DNA of 64,000 bases, taken from NCBI GenBank assembly GCA_030549495.1, contig JAUIRK010000971.1, positions 124,001 through 188,000 on the forward strand, in the 5' to 3' direction. The DNA comes from Nectonema munidae. Taxonomy: Eukaryota; Nematomorpha; Nectonematoida; Nectonematidae. Both the position numbers and the translations under genes were made by a program. Positions 31,801 through 46,800 of the stretch are shown here, one piece after another (position 1 is the stretch's first letter; each line of letters opens with the position of its first letter). The notes beneath the pieces were generated by a model. The model had not been told where the DNA came from. It worked only from the letters and a program-made list of their open reading frames with translations, and ran no database searches.

Positions 31801-34800
31801 TTAAAAGGTTTTTCTTGAGCTCAAAAGAAAAGATAGATATATGATATATTAAGAGAAATCAAATGTACCCATAATGGTTCTATTTAAAAATTGGTCATTT
31901 TTTAATAACTATAAATCTTTTTATTCCCACATTTAAATATCTAATTTTTGCAAATTTCTTAATGTGGAGAATAGGAAGGAACATGTCCAGCATTCCAGAG
32001 GGAGGATAAGTACAGTAAGATAAATCAAACACAAATAAAAAAATTTCATAAAAAAACATAAACAAAATTTTTCATAAAAAAATTATAATATCAATAAAAG
32101 AAATGAAAGAACAAATATTTAAGAAAAAATTTGTAAATATTTAATTTTTTTAATCGAAAATCGTAATGCTCAATGAAAAAAATCATTACAATAAAAAGAC
32201 ACAATTACTTGCACATTTTGACATGCTTGCTCGTATCATTAAAAATCGAACTTAATCTTTCTACATATAGAAAGAGGACTCAAGGGAAAACAGCAAAAAG
32301 CTCTCATAAACCGATTACTACATCAACCTACTCTTAGATGAAATCTACCAAATAAACTAAAAACACTTCACTTCTTGAAAAAAGCTCTCTTTAATACACT
32401 TTCTCATCACAGAAGTTGTGAGGTATCAACTCTTAACAAAGATTAAGAAAAATGTGCGTTTGATTTTTGAAAAAGCACATTTAATATTCTTTAGAAAGAA
32501 GATCAGAAGATACATGAATTACTTGTTACTGGATTGTCTATTATTGCTTATATTAATTTCATATATATATAACGCACGGATAGCAATAACAATTAAAATT
32601 TGGAATAAAAAATATTTTAAAAATAATATTATAGGGAATTATAATAAAAATTATTTGAAAGAAAATTTTCACTGTTTAGCATTTTGTCGTTTGTAAGTAA
32701 TTTTTCCAATTTTAAAAGATTCCCAGAAAATTTTTTTTTTGCACGCTAATACGAAAATTTTAATGGAAAAAAAGAAAGAGAACCAGAGACAAAACCTAAC
32801 ATTTCAAAAATTTGACAAATAAGAGCATAAAAAATAATTTTGATCAAATGAAAAATTATATCAGTGTATAGTGCAAATCACATAGTATTCCAAATTTAGA
32901 AAATTTTGTTTAAGACACTATATACCTTTGAAAGACATTATTCCTCTTATAATTGTTATTGGTATTAAAAAATATATTCTCACCTGTCTTAAGTTTTTCA
33001 GGCTTCGTTGTGCTAAGATGAATAATAAAATCAAACTTAAAAGCTCAAAGGTTTATCCTATTTTAAATAATTTTTAAATAATTCCCCCTATTAGAGGGTA
33101 AACTTTTTGAAAACATGGAAGAAAATTTTTATTAAAGTAAAAAACTTCAACGGAAATACAATTTAAAATTTAAAGCTGTAAACAAGTTAATACACAGAGA
33201 AAAAGACTCCGTTATAGCTACTAATTTAATAATTTTTCAGTCATTTTCCTTCCAAATACATAGAATAAAATAATACTGCAATCTTGTAGAAAATATCTTC
33301 CATTTAGAAACAATATCCTTGACTGCCCATTTGAAAATAACTTCGTTTTTAAAATTTTCGAAATATTTTCTCATGTCGTAAAAACAAAAAACTCTCTAAA
33401 TTTTGACTTTGACAACATATATCGCCATCTTAATTTTTCCACCAATCTTAACATCACTGAGAATTGAAAAATTTGAAACACAAAATGGTGTTTTTAAATA
33501 AATTCCCCTTAACCCTTTCAGGCATTGCTTTTCAAAAATTTATCGTCTGCTTTCTTTTTAAATGAGTTTAAAAGATTTATATACTTAAAGCAGGGCAATT
33601 TTTATTCTATGCGACACTGGAGTCACATTGTGCATGAAAGGGTTAAACGTGGAAAGCCACTGTTGAAAAATTAAATCAAGATGCTTGAAAAATTCGTGAT
33701 TCGATAGACGGTTATAAGTTTTAAGGATATGCCTAGAGATATTAACCCGTTAACGACCAGAATAATCAGACGATATCTAATGTAAAGCAGAAGATTTGTA
33801 TTAAAGAGCATCGATAAACGCAGACGGATAATAATCACTATTAAAGGATATATACAGTAAATGCTCGTTATATCGAATTCGGATAACTCGAACATATACT
33901 TAACTCGAAGTTTTTACAAGGTCCCGGCAATTTCCTTATAATTTGCATGTTAAATTATCCATATAACTCGAAGACAGTTTACTTCATCTTTCGGTTAATT
34001 CGAAGTCAATTTTGTAGCCATAGCCTTACTACACATTGCAGATAATTACATTGTTTAACTGGAAGTTTGACTTGAAAAAACTTTCTGAGTTAATTAACAC
34101 CTGTTTTTAATCGTAGAGAAGCAAACTGTTGCCTTTGTTTAGTGTAACGGAAATCGTACAGGTGAATGAAATTAAAACGTAGATTTTCACGAGTTGTTTG
34201 TGTTAATTAATTAAGTACGCATGTGTAAATTGAAGTCGATGAACTTATATGACATAATAGATTTATTAAAGCTTATATGACACAATAGTTTATTAAAGCT
34301 AGAAGTTTTTTAAATAAAAAACAAAAACAATGGATGATTTTTTATGTTCTAACTGAATAATCGTGTATCAGAATCACTTCTTTTGTTTAAATAAATTTTT
34401 ATCTGTTTATAAAGTTTTTAATAATTGTTTAAATATATATTTTAATCATTTTAAAGTTTGTTTTGAAAGGCTAAAGATGACCACGCATGCGCGTTGGTAT
34501 TTAGTTTAACACAGTAAAAGTAAATTTCAAAAAGTAAAAATTTGTTAACTCGAAGCCAGTTACTCGAAGTACTTAAGTCCCATCGGTTTCGAGATAATAA
34601 ACTTTTAAAAAAGGGTTAGTAAAAATTAGTAGAATACAAAAAATTAAAATTAATAATGAAAATATAATAAAAATTAGGGGCAATTCTTATTTTTACTTTA
34701 TTTATGAAACCGGGATCTCTTAAAAGAATCGTATTAAGGTATAAATAAACTTTTTTTGTCCTTTTAGATTTTCTCCTACTCCACTTTTCTAGCCAATCTT

Positions 34801-37800
34801 TTAGCCAAGCCAACTTGCAATCACAAATCCACGGATTATAAATGAGATCAAGTTTCTTGAAAGAATGAACAATTTTAACGTTTAAAGGTGTAAACTTGAA
34901 CAAAAAAAGAAGCTTACTTCTATCAAATTAGGTATTAATCTGTTGAAAACATTTAAATCAAGAGAACTCAGTTTGTTGTGACTCAGGGATAACTTTTTGA
35001 TTGTGGTCAAGCCAGCAAACGCGTGTTGAGAAACCTTTTCCAGCTTATTGTTGCTGAAGTCGAGAGACTGGATTCCTGGAACTATTCGAAAGATCAGGGC
35101 ATTCAACATGGTCAGTTTGTTGAAACTCAGATCCAAGATCTGCAAATTTGGAATTCCTTAAAAAGAAATTCAGCAATTTGGAAGTATTTCTAGGAAAATG
35201 AGTTGCGTTCTTCGTCATGTGTTCAAGTTTTGAGATGTACATGAAAATCGTAGTTAATTAGAACGCACGAAGCAATCCTCCTCAAAGTTTCTCCAAATTT
35301 TTTGAACAAATTTTTTGGATGATATCTATTTTTTTAATATATTTCGGGTGGTTTTTATATAAATACATCTTTTTTTAATAAAGATTATAAAGTTATGCTA
35401 AATTATAATATTCAATTTTTTCTCGATAATCTCCTAATTAAGCTCTATTTTTTAGATTATTATCACCTAGCACCACAGAGCAATGCTAAGAAAGAATAAT
35501 AGCCATGGAATTGAATTGATTGACACCAAGTTATTTGTCTATAATAATTGTATGAAATGCTTTATTTCTTTCAACATGCACTTATATCAACCAGGTTTGA
35601 CAGATTCAGAGCATAGGAGTCGAGTTGATGTGCACGTAATTCTGTATTTTTGTTTTAATGATTTTTTTATTGATCTTTAAGAAATTTAAAAGTAAAGGGG
35701 TCAGAGTTGGAGTGTGATTTTGTGCATTATAAAATATTTTTTTAAGTATCAATAAAAAAAAAATTTTTAGCAGGAAAAAATAGTTGGGTTTAAATATTTC
35801 AAATTTGTCAGTTGGTAAAATGGATAATAATAATAATTATCACCAAATGACATAATTGATTAGCAAGCGTAACAAAGTACTTACTAATATAAGTTCTAAT
35901 GTCCACTATCTTATTTGATATACTGAATCTAAATATACCATTTTAGTTCTATTTTGTTCTTTTAAAATTAATTAAATAATCACATGTATTTTTTGAAATA
36001 ATATTTAGTCAATTAAAAAGAAAATTCTAATTTAAAGTGAAAAAAAATTTAATTAAAAAAGTAAAAAAAAATAAAAAAAATAATTTAAGAAATAAAAAAA
36101 TTTGTATTAATTTAATTTATAATAATTCGTTGTGAAAAATTTAGAAATTTAAAATGAAAATAATTTTTAACTATCAAAAAAGAGTTGAAATAAAAATAAC
36201 ACATATCTAAACAATGTAAACATAACAAAATCAAAAAATTGAATTCAAATAGAATTGCAAAAGAACAAAATAGAATTGCAAAAAGACAAAATAAAATTGA
36301 AAAAAGACAAAATAGAATAAAAAATGATATATCTAACTGCGTTTGAATTAAGTGATGATTTATACTTTTCTTCGTGATTTAAATTTGGAATTGGACTAAA
36401 TTCTAAACCTTGAAGTTCTGTAATATCCTTTTCTAGGTAACCTAAAAGCAGCATTTAATTCATTTTAAAATGTGTCATTAACAGGTTTAGTACCACACAA
36501 AGCAGATGGCTTTATTGAACTTGTATTGGTTTCAGTTAAAAACTGGATATCATGTGCTGTTCATTTTTGGAAAAAGGGTATTAAGTGCTTGAAAATAAGA
36601 ATATCATAACTTTTTTTAATAAGGTAAAAAATAAACTACAAAGTATGAATAATTTACTGTCCTGTTATTAAAAGATCTATCTAATAAAATTATTTATATT
36701 TAGAAAAATTTAGCATCCAATTAGTATAAATCATCAATTAATAATCTAATTTTGAATTTTACTACTCACGATGAATCGATCACTGACCTAACTTCTCTGT
36801 AATGATGAATGGAATGGATAAGAATTGAATATCAAGAGAATTGGGTGACGAAATGCAACTAAAAATCAATTACAATGTTTGATTAAAAAATTGAGTTCTT
36901 TTTTCCTATTTCGCTTCAATTATTATCAGTGTTTGGAGGAGTTGAAGATAATTTATGTGAGCAAAATTGAAGCTTACCTCAATTAATTTTGGGTTTATTT
37001 TTCCTGAAGCGGTTTTCATAAACCTTTGGAAATACATCCGCTTGCATGTGTCTCCACTCAATTTTTAATATTGTTCTCCTAATATTATTCTACATAACAT
37101 TATTCAAACTTTTTTGCTAAAGATTTTTCTTTTCTTTTTTTTTCTTTTGAATTACGCTACCTATAAATCATAATGACTTCTTATGTGTGTATCGAATTTG
37201 TAAATAAATTTCTTCTTCTTCTTCTTCTTATATAATATTGTTAAGAGCAGTCGTCTTGTTTATCCAACTACACTAAAATAAATACTTTTATTCACATTTT
37301 AATTGATTAATAATTTTTAATTGATTGATTGATTGATTGGTTTATTAAAAAGAAAAGAAAAAATTACATTATTCTTTATCAATTTTCCCTAACAAGCCAC
37401 TCAAGCTCAAGAATAACGCACCAAAAAAATTTATAAAAACAAGTTGTAGAAAACGTTTTTTTATAAGGCTTCTTTCTCAAACAGAATAATCAATGACTGG
37501 AATAACCTTCCAAAGTACGATATTAAATCCCCTTCTTTGCATACATTCAAGAAGCGCCTTGATTTTTCTCGAAAGGCAAAACGTTAACCTTCGATTAGTC
37601 TAACTTTCCCACTTTACACTTGTCATTTACAAAGTTAACTTTAATTGTAAGTATATCAAACCCTTTTATTACATGATTCAATGTTCACTGGCTTATTTTT
37701 AGCCTTTTTTTCGCTTAATAAATTGTGTAATGTTATGCAATTATGTCATGCATATTCGGAAACATAGTTATATAATTTAATAAATTCTTACAGATTTACA

Positions 37801-40800
37801 AATATAATATAATTGATTAATGTAGATTGATAATAGTTTCCATAAATCATTTGAATACAGTCAAACCTCGTTAATCCGATCAGAACATTTCAAAAACTAT
37901 TAGGATGATGAAATTATCCTGATTGTGAAAAAACATTGATTTTCTTGTCAAATTTTAGGGAGTTAATATAATACCACAATTTTACTGAAATATTTTAGGA
38001 AAAACATTCAAACCTCAATTATTTTTCTTAAAAAATGTTAATCTTCATATCCTTCTCGTTTTCGAAGGTGAAAAGAGAAGCAAAAACTTTAAGATGAAAA
38101 AATTTATTAGTATACTCCAAATAAGGAAGGATTCGGTTTAATGAAGTCCGGATTAATTTTTTTTTTATGAAAAAACTAAAGCTTTGTTCTTCTTTATGTA
38201 GTTACTTGTTCAATGTGTTATTGTTATATATATATATAACATAGTATGTATTTAGATATACATTTATACATAATGTCAAATAATACATTCATAGAATATA
38301 GTTCTTCAACTTCATTTCCTTGGAAGCGATTATTCATCGGCTCGCGCTTTTTGATCCTTCATCGAATGTTTGCATATATATTTTTCATTTAAATTAATTT
38401 TGAATAAAGTTTTTTCTCTTTCTCTCTCTCTCAAAAAGAGACCGGATTAAAGAGTGTTGACTCTACTTCTTATTCCTAAAAATTGACGACGCTCAAAGAA
38501 TTTCAAGGTTCCCCTTGGAGAGAAGGGAATAATCCCTACATTGGCAACCACCTGTCTAGATAAATGCTCAGCGTTGATGGCAGAAGGGGGTGGATTTGAA
38601 TCCAGTATCGTGACTTCTTTGCTCATGCTTCAACTTTAAATCTAGTACTAATATTTTTTCTCACACTGAAAAAAATGTAGTAGCTGCTACCATATAAAGA
38701 GTGACCTTTATATAATTTTGGTCTAATTATAAAGTTTTATATTAAGTTTAACATTTTATTTATTACGTTTTATTTAAATATATTAAAGTTCCTTTTACTA
38801 AAGTCTGAAGTAGAAACTTTTTTTCTCCTACACGATTATAATTTCAATTTATAGAGAGAGAGAGAGATAGAGAGGAAAAGAGAGAAATTATTTGTTTGCC
38901 TTCGACAATACATTTATGCAATAAAACTACAGTTCTACGAAAAGGCTCTTCGACCAAATGACCATCCGAAGAAGTGTTCGCGCACCCTAAATACAATTTT
39001 TAAATTTAGTAAGAGTACCGTTAAACATCTTGAAAGAGATTTGCTGTATTTGGTTGTGGCTAAGATTGAGTTTCCTTAATCCAGGCATGTTGACGAATGC
39101 GTCTTCCTCAAGTTGAATGATTGCATTATTTGACAAGATTATTTCTCAAAATAAAAAATACTTAAAAAGTTAGTTGATCCACGAATTCTGCAACATAAGA
39201 GATGGATGAAGGAATAAGTGGGTGCACTTACTTTGTATTTGGGGGCAGTTGGTGAAGGTGAATTTGGGGATGTAGATGATCTTGTTGTGGGATAAGTCTA
39301 TGGATTTGTATGAAGAGCTGACGTTGTCGAAGCATTTGCTTTCGATGCTCGTGATTCTGAAAATGAGCATAAATTATTATTTATGTTATAGCAAACTTTA
39401 GACAAATTTCTAATCTCCTGTTTTTATTTTTCTATCTACTAAAGAAGAGATGTTCAAAAATTGAAAAGTTAATGAAATGTTCACATAAAGGTATTGATTT
39501 GGGCTTTATCTGATTTCTAGTTTTTCCAATAGTATAAACAAAGTGTTTTAATTTTCCAAAATATTTCTAAGTAATTTTTGGATCTTAGTGGCTTTGAAAC
39601 ACTACCTCTCCCTTCCTCCTTCCTATATACTACTATTGATAAAATATTCAAGTTAAGTTTATATTTTAGTTACTGTATATATACTCGTTTATTTTGTAAA
39701 TTAGTTAGTAACACAGTTATTTAGAGACTTAATTTAGTTTGCTATATAGTAAGGTAAAGAGGTTGGGGTGTCTCCCAACATGTAGTGCGTATTATTATAG
39801 AAGCCTTACTGCGTAAAAAATAAAAGTTCCATCAAATTAATTATGCTTTTGCCATTTTAAAGAGTGGAATATAAAAAATATATAATATGTCAAATGAGAA
39901 AATTGAAAATATTATAAATATATCGATACACTATAAATTGTATCAAACTTTATTTAATTCTGTTCTACTTTTTTCAAAGTAATAAAGAAATATTCATTCA
40001 CCCAATTATCCAATACAAATACTTTTGAAAGGAATGATTTTTAAAAAGGAATAAATATACAAAATATATGAATTATTCCTTTCTATTGATTTCAAATGCT
40101 GAACTAAAATTCTTTTCTTATTATTAATCAATTTCGGTCCACCCCTCCCTTATGAATGCATTAGTTTAATGAGAAGGTGTTAAAGAGTTTGAGTGTGGAA
40201 TAGGAATACAAATACCCTTACTTGTTGCTGGAGAGTGAGATTATTGACGAGTTTGAAATGGTATTAAACATTTTGCTTTTGATAATTTGAATCTTGTTCT
40301 TATCCGTTGTCAGAACTTTTAAGCGCTTCAGTTTTGAAACAGGCACATACGGGTAAGAATATAATAAGTTTTCGGAAAGATCTAATGCTTTTAAGCTGTT
40401 TTCCAAGCCAGAGAAAGCATTTCTTTCAATGTATGAGATTTTGTTGTTTGCCAAGTTTAACATCTTAAACATGAAGTTTATGAAAGTTTATACTTAAATA
40501 AAACGTAGTATACGGTTATGAAATACGCGTAAGGTTTTTGAAATTGTATAAGTTTTTGGTGTGAACTAAACACTTAAATAATTAAAACTTCCCCAATATT
40601 AAGCCACGTGTAAAATTTTCGTAATTTGACGGACCAATATAAGAATGCACCTTATCTACAGTTCTCTAAGGCCCGTAGAGTGGTATAATGTATATCAAGA
40701 AGGGTAGACAAAAATTTACAATACCGAAATAAAATTTTTAAGCTCTTGGAACTTGATTGATTTCAATATATTAAAAAATAAATATATGAAGTGTTTTCAG

Positions 40801-43800
40801 GGTGTTGTTTATGTAAGAATGATTTCGTTAGTTTAACTTTTAAAATATTTTTTATATAATAAACGTAAATTATAGTTATTTTAAACAGTTGTTAATTTTT
40901 AATTTTCTTAATAATATGTAATTTGGAAACTTTATTAAAATAATTTCTTGGTATATGAAAGACTCGATTATATTTTTAACATAATATATTGTGGCACTTC
41001 TTAATGTTAGGACACGTAGGGATTTAATTGAAACTTTTGAAATTTTAAAAATGTCCGAATGCTTAGTTTGTTTGCCAAGAGGCTTTTTAATGATTAATTT
41101 CAAATATTTACTTGGAAGTGGCAAAAAACAGATACCGAAAGAGATCTCACCTATCAAATATGCTCTTAAAAATTGCCTTCAAAAAGAGCATTTGTAGAAT
41201 TGATCGAATATTAAAAATTGAATTATTATTAGCTTAATAAATTTTATTAGATAAAAGTTTGATTTAAAAAATTTCAGTGAAATATTTCATTTAAAATGTT
41301 ATATTAATTATATTAATTATTATATAAATGCATATTTTACGTATTCTTTCGAAACAGATACTGTAAAATTTCTTATTGTTAGCATCATAATTATGCAATA
41401 ATCACATGAAAAACTGAATTTAATCGTGTCATTTTTGCGCTAAACATCCTGATGCATACCAAAATAATTCTTTTTTTAGATATAAAGAAAGTGTTGCTGA
41501 GAGATCATCAATAAAAGTTAAAGGATATAACTTGTTCGAATATCTTTTTTTTTAGATATAATTCATTTTCAATATATCTGCAGTAATTTGTTGAGCATTT
41601 TTTTTATCCTTTTTTTATTTGTTTACTCTGGCCAAGCTTGAAATTATATTTCCAAGTTGTAAAAAATATATAATACCTTGCATGAGTAAACAAATCCGCA
41701 TAGCTTTTATTTTTTAACATAATATTTATAACTTTACCACATAAATTAATTCAAACAGTGCATTTTTTCAATAACTTTCAAACGAGTTACTTAAACCATT
41801 TAAAATATTCTTTCCATGATATACTTTACAGATTAGTCCGTTAAGGAGCTTAATTTTGAAGATTATTAATCTGCTCTCTTTTTCGATGTAATTTTTGTAT
41901 AAATTTCTATTGATTTCAATCAAAAACTGAACATCGTGTGCTGTTAATTTTTGAATCATTGGCATTAAACGGGATCCATGTAAAATATATTAAGCATAAC
42001 TTAGTAGTGGTATGAGAACTGGATTATGTTTTCCATTAACAAAGTTCTGTGTTTGAATTCAAGGCACAAGCGTCACCAAGTGTTTTATGAATGAAAATAC
42101 CCTATAGAATATTTTCTTCCTCTCTTAAGAGATTCCACTGAAGATATGTATTCTCTTACTAACAGCATAGATTTATAAAAGTGAAATTATTTAAGAAATG
42201 AAAAAATTAAGAAATGAATAAATAAGAAAGGAGAGTGAAAATAACCTCCAAACTAGAAAAGTTGTTAAACATGTTGTCAAACAAAGAGGAAATTTCATTG
42301 CCTTTTAAATTGAGTGAGATCAAAGCAGAGAAGTTCGCAAAAATGGAAGAATTCTGGACAAAGGAAATCATGTTGCCTTCCAGATTCAGCGTTCCAAGTG
42401 TATTGCGTATTCCTAAAGGAAAGAAGAAAAAATGTTTCATCACTCATATTTTTGGGCAGTTGAAAGCTATATTACGGCCCATCTTAAAAATGCGATTTTT
42501 AAATTTGTTTTGCCAATAAAACGACTATCAGTTCTGACATTTCAACTTTAATCAAAGTCAGGGATATATAACATTTTGTTAGGCTGCAATTTTTTAGACT
42601 GCTAGTAACGTTATTTGAATTATTTGATTTTGATTTTGATTTCGCGCCTACAAATGATGAAATACTTTCTAAGATAAGATCATCTAGAAAAAATTCTAAC
42701 TCTATCTTCTGAATCGAAGGGCAAAAATTCTAGCCCTTAACTTTAATGTTGCTAGCTAACTAAGTTATACACGAAATCCTGTTTTGGCTCACCACGAATC
42801 CTTATTTTTATTGTTTCCCAATCTCGTGTCTACCTTTTCGGGATTTTAACGATTGCTGCTTGTAACGAACAAAGCCGGAAAATATACAATATTTGTCAAT
42901 TTTCTATCCCACTTGATTAATTGTCAAAATTTTATAAAAAAAAGGTAAAATTATATTTGGATTAGCATTTCTTGATTAATGATGATGATCTTTATCAGTG
43001 TAATTAACTTTGAAATGCCATTTTGCTTCTAGAATAAAATAAGGTGAGGGAGTTTTATCTTGTTCCTTGCAATGCATAGAAAGTTATCTACGTGAGTGTA
43101 AGTGTGTAAAATAAATCGATTACATTTTTTATCCAAAATTGTTTCCATTATAATTAATCAAATTTGTAATTAATTTTCTTCAAGGAAGTTGCTATTCTCG
43201 TGTATACATAGTTGGCGAAACCTCGTGAAATAATTCTTATCTAATCTATATCTTTGCTTATTAGATGGTTGTTTATTGAGGCAAATAAGTCCTTTTTATC
43301 TATCTTCTCACATCTCTACCTATTTCTCTCGTTGTCTTTTCTAGCAAAACATTAGCTCATTCTCTTTGACAAAAAAAAGAAGGTATATAGGAGGCCAATT
43401 TATTCATGACTTTATAGAGAAAATGTTTTGAGAATTTAGAAAAAAAAGTTATCTAAATAAGTTTAGGTTTTTACAAAAATAATTTCATTTTTGTCAAGTC
43501 TAAAAATTTAGTTTTTAAATTTTACATTTTATTAATATACTCTTATTTGTCAAAATAAAAAATTTTTGTTTTGATTTAATCAGCTTTTGAAATTAATGTT
43601 TATGAAAAAAATTGTTATTTAAAAATTTATTAATTTTATATAGAATAATTTTGATTTAATTGACCTAAAAACTTCAAAAATTTATTAAAAGAAATGCGAA
43701 ATTGGTAAAAAATTATTTGTTGGACGTTTTTTCGGTGTAGACTCTTAGATATTTGTAAAGAAATAAAAAATTTTCTATCTTCATCTGAAAGAAAATATTT

Positions 43801-46800
43801 GATTTTAACATTTTTAGGGATGAATGAAACCCGAAACCATTATAAAGGAAAACGAAATGCAAAAACTCTCCGACAAATATTTTTTCACTTTCTTTATTTT
43901 GTATATATAAAAGGCTTTTGCCCTTTTTTCTCAGTTCTTAATTGGAAAATATAAGTATATACATACATCCTAGGTCAACTATATTGATTGATCTATTTCT
44001 TTAGTTTCAAACGTAAACTCAGTTTTTTAAATCAAAAAATGTTATAGGTTATTTAAGCTTAACTATTTTATTTGAAATTGTGTGAGGTTCTTGCATTCTA
44101 TTTTATGTATTCTTAATTTAATAAAGGGCGTGAGTAAGGTTGGGGTTTCGGTAACTCAAGGTCTTGGGTTCGATCTCGCATCAAGCCAACTTTCTCATAG
44201 TTCGATACAAACGGCGCAATTGTGCCTTCTCGATGAAAACACCCCACGGTACCTTTACCTTTATTCTTATGAATTCAATGTGTATTGTATATATAGTCGG
44301 GCTATGATATCAATTAAATTTGTTAGTGCCCTGATATTTTTCTTCATTACACTATACTGTGCAGCTTGTGATCTGATATTGAAAATAGTGGTTGAATTTA
44401 AATTTAAATAAACTTCATACTGTTAATCCATTTATTTATTTTGTAGCCAAGGGCCAAGTGTAAAAAAAGACATTAAACAAAAAAAATTAAAAAAAACTTA
44501 AAATTTAAAAAAATTATTTTTTTTTGTTATAAAAATGATAAAAATGGTAAACTAAGAACAACTGGGCAGTGTCTGTGAAAATAGTGGTTGAATTTAAATT
44601 TAAAAAAGGACATAATCAAGAAGAGATTAATCAAGAAAAATTTATAGAAATCTACATTTTAAAAAATTAAGTAATTTCCGGTTCTAAAAATGATAAAAAT
44701 GGTAAACTTAAGAAGTTCAATCAGAAAATTGAAAAAAGAATGAAAATATGAAAATAAATTCTTTAACCCTTTGAGGCATGGGTTTTCTATCGTCTGCTTT
44801 CTTTCTCAATGAGTTTTTATATAAATTAAGCATACGATTTTTGGACACTGGTGTCCCATTCTGCCTAAAAGGGTTAAATTAAAATAGTGAATTTTTCAGG
44901 AATTGATATTTTAATTATAACAATTTATATAAAAACAAAATATAAATGACTAAAATACATAACAGGCTTTAGTCATTTATAAATGACTGTGGTTATCAAC
45001 CACAGTCGACATATGTCGGCTTTACAAAAACATGAATCGTCTGCGTTTATTAATGCTTTTTAATACAAATCTGCTTTAATCGTCTGATTATTCTGGTCGA
45101 TAACGGGTTAATGGTGGTGCAAAAAATTAAGCATTGAAAATCGTACAGAAAATCACATGATGAAATTCACCCTGGGAAATTATAAAAAGTCAAATAACCA
45201 AATCAAAGCGGTCTTTTGTATTTCTTACTTTGAAAAGTTATGGGAAGAAATAATTAATGTGAAATAATAAATGGCTTTACATTATTGTAGGAAGCTAGGC
45301 AAATTTTTCGTAAAAGTGTTGCATTTAAATTTCTGCACATATAAGGGACCGCATTATATAATAAAATGAGCAATATTTAAGCGGTTATCGACCACAGTCG
45401 ACATATGTCGACTTTACAAAAATGTGAATCGTCTGCTTTTATTAATGCTTTTTAATACAAATCTTCTGGTTTATACTAGATATCATTTTGATTATTCTGG
45501 TCGTTAACGGATTAAAATAGACAAGACGAGTTTTAAAGGAACTGAAAAATGATTAATATTTAAATACTTTTTAAAGTTAACTTTCATTAAAAACTTATTG
45601 ATTCAAAGTCTTTTTAGCATATAATAAAGCAATTTATTTTTCTTAATCAAAATCTTAATTTTTAAGGTTAATTTGCTTAAACTTCTGGAAAATATTGCTA
45701 ATTTTAAAACTTTTTTAAAAATAATTACTAGATTCACATTTTCGAAACAATTTATATAAATCGAAAGTTTCTTCATTCTTTAAAATTTTAAATGAAGGAA
45801 CTCAACTGATAAAAATTAAAACGCGAGAAAGAAAAAAGTAAGCCATTTTGATGAAAATGCTTTTAACGGCATTATGATCCTGTAGTTTGAATGTCTAAAA
45901 TCTTCCAATCAATCAAAATGTTTTGCATCAATGATTGTAACTAATGAACTTAAATAATTTCATCTCAGCATGCCGCATAAAAGCCTTTGAAGAGCACCAT
46001 AAGGCTCGTGGGCCGTAGTTTGCACCTCTGGACTTAATAAAACTGATAAAGTGAAAGGTTTATCCTATAGTCTATTCAAGATGATGCTTACAATCTTGTT
46101 TTAAGATGATTAATATAACATCCAATAAGGCGCTAATATTATTAGCAAACTTAAGCAAATTGCCTAGTTATAAAAGATTTCGAATGATTAAATTTAATTG
46201 TTGCTTTAACTTTGGGTGTAATATCGATGGTAAAAATGTTCTATGGGTCAAATTTTCGTGAGTAGAATTTTCTGAATGAAACTTTTGAGGGTGAAATTTA
46301 CATAACACAATGTTCAACACGCTTATTATAAGTAAAAAGGAAATGTAATATTAGACAACTTTAAAAAACCTGTTAGATCTTGGTATTTTACTTCAGTGAT
46401 TGAATTGTACCCCAAATTCAGGACCCAAAGATTTTTTAGCTTGCTTAAGGAAAGAGATGGAACATATTTTAAGTCGTTGCCTTGCAAATGTAGATATGAA
46501 AGTGTATCTTCTAAACCTAAAGTGAAATTCAATTAAAAAAATTAACTATCATCTTTAAATAGCGCAGCCATTTCTCCATTATAAATATCATACCAAAGTA
46601 TTCTTAATTTTTTTAAGCATTACAGTATTTTTAATTCGTCGCTTGCCTTTCTTAGGCTAAAATATGTTAACATTATTTTTAACTTTGATTTAATTCTCGC
46701 TATTTCATTCAAGGTAAGAACAATCTTAAATGGGTGGGCAAACCAGATGTGGACCGCATAAAGCGAAAAGCCTACATTTCATTGGTATAGCCACTTGTCT

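Noticed and set aside
36245-36454. Minus-strand frame as an extra LRR exon
   Set aside because: No LRR pattern; exons 10 and 11 join in phase (FN-G-IPNLQ) without it, and part of it is a minisatellite.
38530-38645. tRNA-like stretch (TGCTCAGCG .. GGATTTGAATCC)
   Set aside because: Box-B-like motif but no matching repeat copy and no convincing tRNA fold.
41990-42110. Diverged SINE-like stretch ending ATGAAAATACCCTATAG
   Set aside because: Weak similarity to the tail of SINE family 1; head does not align well.
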